Shown here: positions 58,457 through 64,000 of the stretch, one piece after another
How the letters are laid out: the number at the start of each line of letters is the position of its first letter
How positions within the stretch are numbered: position 1 is the first letter of the stretch
Origin: Clostridiales bacterium
GTDB taxonomy: Bacteria > Bacillota > Clostridia > Oscillospirales > Oscillospiraceae
Length of the DNA: 64,000 bases
NCBI GenBank assembly: GCA_019423635.1
Contig: JAHZBA010000006.1
Coordinates: forward strand, 1-64,000
Reading direction: 5' to 3'
Translations under genes and position numbers: made by a program
Notes under the pieces: model-generated
Databases searched by the model: none
The model's input: the letters and a program-made list of their open reading frames with translations, nothing else
What the model was told of the DNA's origin: nothing

Positions 58457-60661
58457 TCACCCCGCGGGCCGGGTGACCTGCAAGACCCCGGAGATCTGGG
58501 TCAGCTTGTTCATCAGCGCCTGGAGCTGCTGGCTGTCCCGAATCCGCACCTCCAGCCGGAAGATGGCAAATCCGTCCTGGGTGCTCCGGGAGTTGATCCC
58601 CAGCACAAAGGTATTCGTGGTGGACAGTGCCGCGGAGATATCCAGCAGCAGCCCCTGGCGGTCCTTGCAGATCACCTCCAGAACCGTGGGATAGTTCTCG
58701 TTGGTATCGCTGCCCCAGGAGACCTTGATCCACCGCCCTGCCTGATCCGCCTGCCTCCGCTTCTCCTCTGAGGCGTTGGGGCAGTCGCAGCGGTGCACGG
58801 ACACCCCGTAGCCCCGGGTGATGAAGCCCACGATCTCGTCCCCCGGCACCGGGGTGCAGCACTTGGAGAACTTCACCAGGCAGTTGTCCAGGCCCTCCAC
58901 AATGATCCCCTGCTCGCTCTTCACCCGCTTGGGCTCGGCGGGCCGGGGCTCCTCCTTCTGTTCGGCGGCCTCCGCCGCCTGCTGCTCCAGGTGGTGCTGC
59001 CGGAGGACCCGGTTGATCTCCCCCTGCATCCGGCTCACCGCCTTCTGCGCGGTGAAGCCGCCGTAGCCGATGGCGGCATACATGTCGTCCAGGGACGGAT
59101 AGGCCACTTTTTTCAAAAGACTCGGCAGCAGCTCCGGGTCCGTGATATCCTTCATGCTCAGCCCGCAGTGCTTGAGCTCCGCCTCGAAGGCGCTGCGCCC
59201 GCCCACAATATTCTCCTCCCGGCGCTCCTTCTTGAACCACTGGCGGATCTTGCTGCGGGCCTCGCTGCTGCGGGCGATCTTCATCCAGTCCCGGCTGGGC
59301 CCCCGGGCGGCCTTGGAGGTCATGATCTCCACAATGTCGCCGTTTTTCAGCACATGGTCCAGCGTCACAATGCGGTTATTCACCTTGGCGCCCACCATGT
59401 GGTTGCCCACGGCGGAGTGGATGGCATAGGCAAAGTCAATGGGGGTGGCCCCGGCGGGCAGGTTCTGCACGTCGCCGTTGGGGGTGAAGACGAACACCTC
59501 GTCGGCGAACATATCCACCTTCAGCGAGTGGATATACTCCTCGGCGTCGGTGCCCTCCTGGTTCTCCAAAAGGCGCCGGACCCACTCGTAGCGGCCCTCG
59601 GTGCCGGCCCCCTGGCCGTTCTGCTTGTATTTCCAGTGGGCGGCCACGCCGTACTCGGCGATCTCGTGCATCTCCCGCGTGCGGATCTGCACCTCAAAGG
59701 GGATGCCGTCGGTGCCCATGACGGTGGTGTGCAGGGACTGGTAGCCGTTGGGCTTGGGGGTGCCGATATAGTCCTTGAACCGGCCCAGGATGGGCTTGAA
59801 GATGTCGTGAATCACGCCCAGGACGTTGTAGCAGTCCCCCAGGCTCTCCACAATCACCCGGAAGGCAAAGAGGTCGAAGATCTCCTCCAGGCTCTTGTTC
59901 TGATTGAACATCTTGCGGTAGATGGAGTAGGGGTGCTTCATCCGGCCGTAGACGATGTGCTCGATTCCCAGCTCGTTGAGCCGCTCGTCAATCTGGATCT
60001 GGGTCCGGCGCATGAAGCGCTCGTACTCCCCCCGCTTCTCCTCCAGCTGGGAGGTGATCTCCTCAAAGCCCACCGGGTCCAGATACTTTAAGGACAGGTC
60101 CTCCAGCTCCCACTTGATCCGCTGCATCCCCAGCCGGTGGGCGATGGGGGCGTAGATCTCCATGGTCTCCAGGGACTTCTGCTTCTGCTTGGCGGGAGAC
60201 TGGTACTCCATGGTCCGCATATTGTGGAGCCGGTCGGAGATCTTGATGAGGATGACCCGGATGTCCTTGGACATGGCGATGAGCATCTTCCGCAGATTCT
60301 CCATCTGCTCGTCTTCCTTGGTGGCGTACTGGATGCGGGTCAGCTTGCTGACCCCCTCCACCAGGTCCGCCACCGTGGGGGAGAAGAGCTTTGCCACCTG
60401 GTCGTAGGTGGCGGGGGTGTCCTCAATCACGTCGTGGAGCAAAGCGGCCTCGATGGACTCGCTGTCCAGCCGCAGCTCCTCCGCCACGATCTGGGCCACC
60501 GCCAGGGGATGGATGATATAGGGCTCGCCGCTCTTGCGTTTTTGCTCCTTGTGGGCGTCGTCGGCGAAGATGAAGGCGGCCTTGATCTGCTCGAAATCCG
60601 CGGCGGGGTTGTAGCCCCGCACGGTCTTTTCCAGCAGGTCGTACTGTTCCTGAATGGTCAT
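58457..60661 (-). CDS. rel: Bifunctional (p)ppGpp synthetase/hydrolase
   Basis: 734 residues. The HD hydrolase has ALLHDVIEDTPAT and VILIKISDRLHNMRT. The synthetase domain (about 235-350) has YGRMKHPYSIYRKM, FDLFAFRVIV and GTPKPNGYQSLHT. TGS (about 390-450) has VFTPNGDVQNLPAGATPIDFA. A Cys-containing helical/ZBD region (CTPVPGDEIVG) and a C-terminal ACT domain follow. It makes and degrades the stringent alarmone. Its start overlaps recJ by 4 bp. Confidence 0.97.
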   Translation of the reverse strand: MTIQEQYDLLEKTVRGYNPAADFEQIKAAFIFADDAHKEQKRKSGEPYIIHPLAVAQIVAEELRLDSESIEAALLHDVIEDTPATYDQVAKLFSPTVADLVEGVSKLTRIQYATKEDEQMENLRKMLIAMSKDIRVILIKISDRLHNMRTMEYQSPAKQKQKSLETMEIYAPIAHRLGMQRIKWELEDLSLKYLDPVGFEEITSQLEEKRGEYERFMRRTQIQIDERLNELGIEHIVYGRMKHPYSIYRKMFNQNKSLEEIFDLFAFRVIVESLGDCYNVLGVIHDIFKPILGRFKDYIGTPKPNGYQSLHTTVMGTDGIPFEVQIRTREMHEIAEYGVAAHWKYKQNGQGAGTEGRYEWVRRLLENQEGTDAEEYIHSLKVDMFADEVFVFTPNGDVQNLPAGATPIDFAYAIHSAVGNHMVGAKVNNRIVTLDHVLKNGDIVEIMTSKAARGPSRDWMKIARSSEARSKIRQWFKKERREENIVGGRSAFEAELKHCGLSMKDITDPELLPSLLKKVAYPSLDDMYAAIGYGGFTAQKAVSRMQGEINRVLRQHHLEQQAAEAAEQKEEPRPAEPKRVKSEQGIIVEGLDNCLVKFSKCCTPVPGDEIVGFITRGYGVSVHRCDCPNASEEKRRQADQAGRWIKVSWGSDTNENYPTVLEVICKDRQGLLLDISAALSTTNTFVLGINSRSTQDGFAIFRLEVRIRDSQQLQALMNKLTQISGVLQVTRPAG

Positions 60662-62751
60662 AGGGGATTCCCTCCTCTTGTGGGATCGTCCCGCAGCCGG
60701 ACGAGATAGGGACAGGCCGTCAGGTCCGCCTTACCCTGGATGGGCACCAGGCACAGCGAGAGACGGCCGTCCTGCTCCGTCATGGAGATCAGCCCCCGCT
60801 CCCGGAAGACCTCCAGGGCCATGGCGGAGCGGAGGAAGCCGTCGCAGCCGCCGATCCGGGCGGCCAGCTGCCGCAGGTAGGGCAGGGCGTCCTCCTCCGC
60901 CTTCCCCTGACGGAGCCGGTGCTCCAGCATCCGCCAGCACAGGGCGAACTGCTCCCGGGAGGGCTGGAGGCGCACCGCCTCCTGGGTGGTGACGGCCTGC
61001 CCCTCCACCGCCCGGCGCACCAGGCTGAGGTCCGCCGCCTCGTGGCGGCTGGGCGCCAGGGAGGGCCGCAGGTCGATGATCTGCAGCTGCAGCGTGGTGG
61101 TGCCCCGGAAGGTGTTGGCCTGGAGATAGAAGGCGGCGTCCACCCGCATCCCCGCCGTGATGCCGCACTCCTCCTCCGTCACGGAGAAGAAGATGCCCTC
61201 AAAGCGGCAGGTGCCCTTGCTGAGCCGCAGCTTCAGATGCCGCCCCTGGCCCACGCTCTGGACGGCGTCCACCGTGGCCCCCAGCAGGGCGAAGCTGGGC
61301 CGGGGATTCCCGGCGCCGTACGGCTCCAGCAGGCTCAGCTGCTCCACCTGCTCCAACGTCATCTGGGCGGGACAGGCAATGGCCGCGTCCAGCTCCAGGG
61401 AGCTCACCGGCGGCACGCCCCCGGTGGCGCTGCGGACATAGCGGTTCATCCGGGTCCGGAAGGCGTCGATGTTCTCCTCCGGAATCGTGAAGCCCGCCGC
61501 CAGCTCATGGCCGCCGAAGCCGTCCAGCAGGTCCGCGCAGGACTCCAGGGCGGCGAAGAGGTTCAGCCCGCCGTAGGACCGGCAGGACCCCTTCCCGGTG
61601 CCGTCCTTCAGATGAATCATGAAGCTGGGGCAGGAGTATTTCTCCGCCAGGCGGGAGGCCACAATCCCCACCACCCCCTGGTGCCAGTTCTCGCTGGCCA
61701 GGACCAGGGCGTGCCGCTCCTCCGCCCGGAGCCGCGCGATCTTTTCCGCGGCGTCGGCGCAGATGGACTGCTCCACACACTGGCGCTCCCGGTTCAGCTC
61801 ACAAAGCGCCCGGGCCAGCTCCTCTGCCTGGGCGGGGTCCTCTGTCTCCAGCAGGTCCGCCGCCAGATCCGCCGCCCCCATGCGCCCCGCGGCGTTGATC
61901 CGGGGGGAGAGGACGAAGCCGATCTGAATGGAGGTGATGGGCCGGCCCAGAAGGCCCGCCTCCCGCAGCAGGGCGTGAATGCCCACAAAGTCCGTGTGGG
62001 GCAGGGCCTCCAGGCCGCAGTGGACGATGGTCCGGTTCTCCCCCTCCATGCGCATGACGTCCGCCACCGTGCCGATGGCCGCCAGGGAGCAGTAGCGGGC
62101 AAACAGGGCGTCCTCCCGGCTCTCGCCCCCCAGGGCCAGCACCAGCTTCAGCGCCACGCCCACCCCCGCCAGGTGCTTGAAGGGGTAGGGACAGTCCGGC
62201 CGGTGGGGGTCCACCACCGCTGCGGCCTCCGGCAGGACCTCCTTGCACTCGTGGTGGTCCGTAATCACCACGTCCATGCCGATGGAGGCGGCAAAGGCCA
62301 CCTCCTCGCAGCCGGTGATGCCGCAGTCCACCGTCACCATCAGCGTGGCCCCCTGGTCCCGCAGGGCCTGGATGGCCTCCCGGGACAGGCCGTAGCCGTC
62401 CTCAATCCGGTGGGGGATGTGCCGCAGGCACCTTGCCCCGCAGCTTTTCAGATAGTCCAGCAGCACCACCGTAGCGGTGATGCCGTCCACATCGTAATCG
62501 CCAAAGACCGCGATGGTCTCCCCCTCCGCAATGGCCCGCTGAATCCGGGCCACGGCCCTGTCCATGTCCCGCATGGCCATGGGGGAGGCGCTCAGGCACC
62601 GCTCCCGCTCCAGCAGCTCCGCGGCGGCCTCCGGCGTGGAGACGCCCCGGGCCGCCAGCACCGTGGACAGCAGATAGGGATACCCCGCGTCCCGCAGCGC
62701 CGCGACGGTCTGCTCCTCCGGCGTCCCAATGTTCCACTTTTTGAATTTCAC
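60658..62751 (-). CDS. recJ: Single-stranded-DNA-specific exonuclease RecJ
   Basis: 697 residues. DHH motifs are FGDYDVDGITATVVL and VVITDHHECKEVLP. DHHA1 contains FGGHELAAGF. An OB-like domain with LPHTDFVGIH-side contacts and a C-terminal extension follow. It degrades ssDNA 5' to 3' in recombination and mismatch repair. It heads the recJ-rel-dtd run; in Bacillus an apt gene separates recJ from rel, which is absent here. Confidence 0.95.
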   Translation of the reverse strand: MKFKKWNIGTPEEQTVAALRDAGYPYLLSTVLAARGVSTPEAAAELLERERCLSASPMAMRDMDRAVARIQRAIAEGETIAVFGDYDVDGITATVVLLDYLKSCGARCLRHIPHRIEDGYGLSREAIQALRDQGATLMVTVDCGITGCEEVAFAASIGMDVVITDHHECKEVLPEAAAVVDPHRPDCPYPFKHLAGVGVALKLVLALGGESREDALFARYCSLAAIGTVADVMRMEGENRTIVHCGLEALPHTDFVGIHALLREAGLLGRPITSIQIGFVLSPRINAAGRMGAADLAADLLETEDPAQAEELARALCELNRERQCVEQSICADAAEKIARLRAEERHALVLASENWHQGVVGIVASRLAEKYSCPSFMIHLKDGTGKGSCRSYGGLNLFAALESCADLLDGFGGHELAAGFTIPEENIDAFRTRMNRYVRSATGGVPPVSSLELDAAIACPAQMTLEQVEQLSLLEPYGAGNPRPSFALLGATVDAVQSVGQGRHLKLRLSKGTCRFEGIFFSVTEEECGITAGMRVDAAFYLQANTFRGTTTLQLQIIDLRPSLAPSRHEAADLSLVRRAVEGQAVTTQEAVRLQPSREQFALCWRMLEHRLRQGKAEEDALPYLRQLAARIGGCDGFLRSAMALEVFRERGLISMTEQDGRLSLCLVPIQGKADLTACPYLVRLRDDPTRGGNPL

Positions 62752-63039
62752 CGCCGCGCCCCCTCTCGTCCTCTCTCCGCCCGTCCGGCAGAGATGTCCA
62801 TTATAACTTTAACAGTATAGCAGAAAACTGCGGCCAGGTAAAGAAAAAATCTTTTGAAATCCGGCAGATGCGAAAACTTCCGGAGCGGACCTGCCGCCGC
62901 CCTGTCCCGCGCCCCCGCGCCCCGCCGGACCCCAGCATTTCCGCCGTCTCCTTCCGCCCCGGACGCCCCAGCCGGCTCCGGCTCTGTCCGACATCCGCTG
63001 TCCTCCCGTGTGGACAGACCACGTTACAAATTTTCTCCT

Positions 63040-63077
63040 TTACAAATTAGACACAATCTGCTATCATGAGGATAGCA
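63040..63077 (+). promoter_or_regulatory. Promoter and dyad upstream of the M20 peptidase
   Basis: TTACAA (63040-63045), a 16-bp spacer and TATCAT (63062-63067) form a candidate promoter. A perfect 7-bp dyad TGCTATC/GATAGCA (63059-63065, 63071-63077) overlaps its -10 element and could be a repressor site. The 421-bp gap from 62752 to 63172 holds no other recognisable signal. Confidence 0.45.
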
Positions 63078-63172
63078 CACAGCAATTTGCAAAAAATTTT
63101 TAAGTGGTCCCTGTAAATTTTCTCACTTTTTCCCGGCAAATACCCGTATTTTTTTGCAACAGGAGGCTGCCT

Positions 63173-64000
63173 ATGGACCGTCAGGCGCTGATCTCCAGGA
63201 TTGACCAAACCGTGGAAGGTCTGACCAATGAGCTTGTTGACTTTGCCCGGACCATCTTCTCCATTCCCACCCAGAATCCCCCCGGCAACAACTATTCCGC
63301 CTGTGCCCGGGCCATCGGCGCCATGATGGAGAAGATCGGCATGGACGTGGAGTACGTCGAGGTCCCCCGGGAGCGGCTGGCGGAGCTGGCCCCCATGGGG
63401 GAGGGATTGCCCCGGGTCAGCGTGGTGGGGTATCTGGGCGGCCGGACCCAGCGGCCCAACATCCACTTCACCGGCCACTACGACGTGGTCCCCGAGGGCA
63501 CCGGCTGGACAACGGATCCCTACGGCAGCGAGGTCCGGGACGGGCGGATCTACGCCCGGGGCTCCGCCGACCAGAAGAGCGGCATCGTCTCCGAGGTACT
63601 GGCCGCCTACGCCCTGCAAAAGGCGGGGCTGCGGCTGAACGGCACCTTCATCGCCTCCGCCACGCCGGACGAGGAGACCGGCGGTCAGGCCGGCGTGGGC
63701 TACCTGGTGGAGCAGGGCTATCTCACCCGGGAGAGCACCGACTACTGCGTCATCACCGAGTGCCTGGATGTGGACAAAGTCTGCATCGGCCACCGGGGCA
63801 CGCTGTGGTTCGAGGTGGACATCACCGGGAAGCAGAGCCACGGCAGTATGCCCGGCGAGGGCGTCAACGCCCTGGAGTTTGCCCAGCGGCTGATGCGGAC
63901 CATCGACGAGGACATCCGTCCCCTGATCGCGGAGCCCACCCCCCTGCCGGTTCAGCCCCCGGCCTGCCGCTATACCACCCTGACCCCCACGATCCTCCAG
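63173..64000 (+). CDS. M20-family metallopeptidase/deacylase, cut by window edge
   Basis: The first 276 residues of an open frame that runs off the window. ARTIFSIPTQNPPGNNYSAC is the N-terminal region, and HFTGHYDVVPEGTGW carries the first metal ligand His and Asp. RGSADQKSG holds the bridging Asp and ASATPDEETGG the catalytic Glu and metal ligand. SHGSMPGEGVNALEF belongs to the dimerization/lid domain. This is the ArgE/DapE/CPG2-like pattern of zinc-dependent deacylases; the substrate cannot be assigned. AGGAGGCTGCCT before the ATG sets the start. Confidence 0.9.
   Translation, partial: MDRQALISRIDQTVEGLTNELVDFARTIFSIPTQNPPGNNYSACARAIGAMMEKIGMDVEYVEVPRERLAELAPMGEGLPRVSVVGYLGGRTQRPNIHFTGHYDVVPEGTGWTTDPYGSEVRDGRIYARGSADQKSGIVSEVLAAYALQKAGLRLNGTFIASATPDEETGGQAGVGYLVEQGYLTRESTDYCVITECLDVDKVCIGHRGTLWFEVDITGKQSHGSMPGEGVNALEFAQRLMRTIDEDIRPLIAEPTPLPVQPPACRYTTLTPTILQ

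Overview
The window joins two very different pieces of DNA. Positions 1 to about 21,923 are most of an integrated mobilizable element of mixed, often AT-rich composition. The rest is a high-GC chromosomal backbone of a spore-forming Gram-positive anaerobe. The backbone carries spoIIE, the yabM-yabN-yabO-yabP-yabQ-divIC-yabR cluster, hemZ, and the rimP-nusA-infB and rel-recJ neighbourhoods in Bacillota order. High GC with Clostridia-type gene content suggests an Oscillospiraceae gut bacterium (Flavonifractor/Lawsonibacter/Dysosmobacter-like); that placement is inference.

Element (1-21,923). On the minus strand at the left edge lie a tyrosine integrase and a small conserved protein. They are followed by a helicase remnant, a secreted CAP-domain protein, and a mobilization block made of a HUH relaxase with a Sel1 tail, a ribbon-helix-helix accessory protein, a candidate oriT, a replication-type winged-helix protein and a small HTH protein. 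Cargo follows: a DUF6076-type protein, a Memo-AMMECR1 fusion with a truncated radical-SAM partner, and a six-gene minus-strand defence operon (HTH, membrane protein, type III Mod, type III Res, AIPR protein, DUF1016/YhcG nuclease). The right end holds a decayed and an N-truncated copy of an AlbA_2/HATPase-type regulator. The right boundary is a 45-nt duplicate of the 3' end of tRNA-Val(GAC). The matching complete tRNA should lie just left of position 1, beside the integrase. Three diverged copies of a right-end repeat and four copies of a shorter boundary motif suggest that the element grew by repeated integration and recombination.

Chromosome, left part (21,924-36,300). Here are deoC and an MBL hydrolase, an SLH-like/trypsin-like secreted protease, a HAD phosphatase, a low-GC orphan, a DUF4304-like protein, a LysR regulator with an MscS channel, a Sel1 protein, an unknown membrane protein, an XRE regulator, and a class III aminotransferase paired with an unknown protein. 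Small palindromic or MITE-like elements lie in several gaps.

Chromosome, right part (36,300-64,000). The operon rimP-nusA-ylxR-ylxQ-infB // rbfA-nrnA-truB-ribF (plus strand) starts from a leader with its own attenuator. Convergent to it are a small membrane protein and spoIIE. Next comes the sporulation/division cluster on the minus strand, with HU inserted between yabN and yabO, then purine nucleoside phosphorylase with a zinc-ribbon protein. A recJ-rel-dtd-MBL-hemZ run follows. An M20 peptidase is cut by the right edge of the window.
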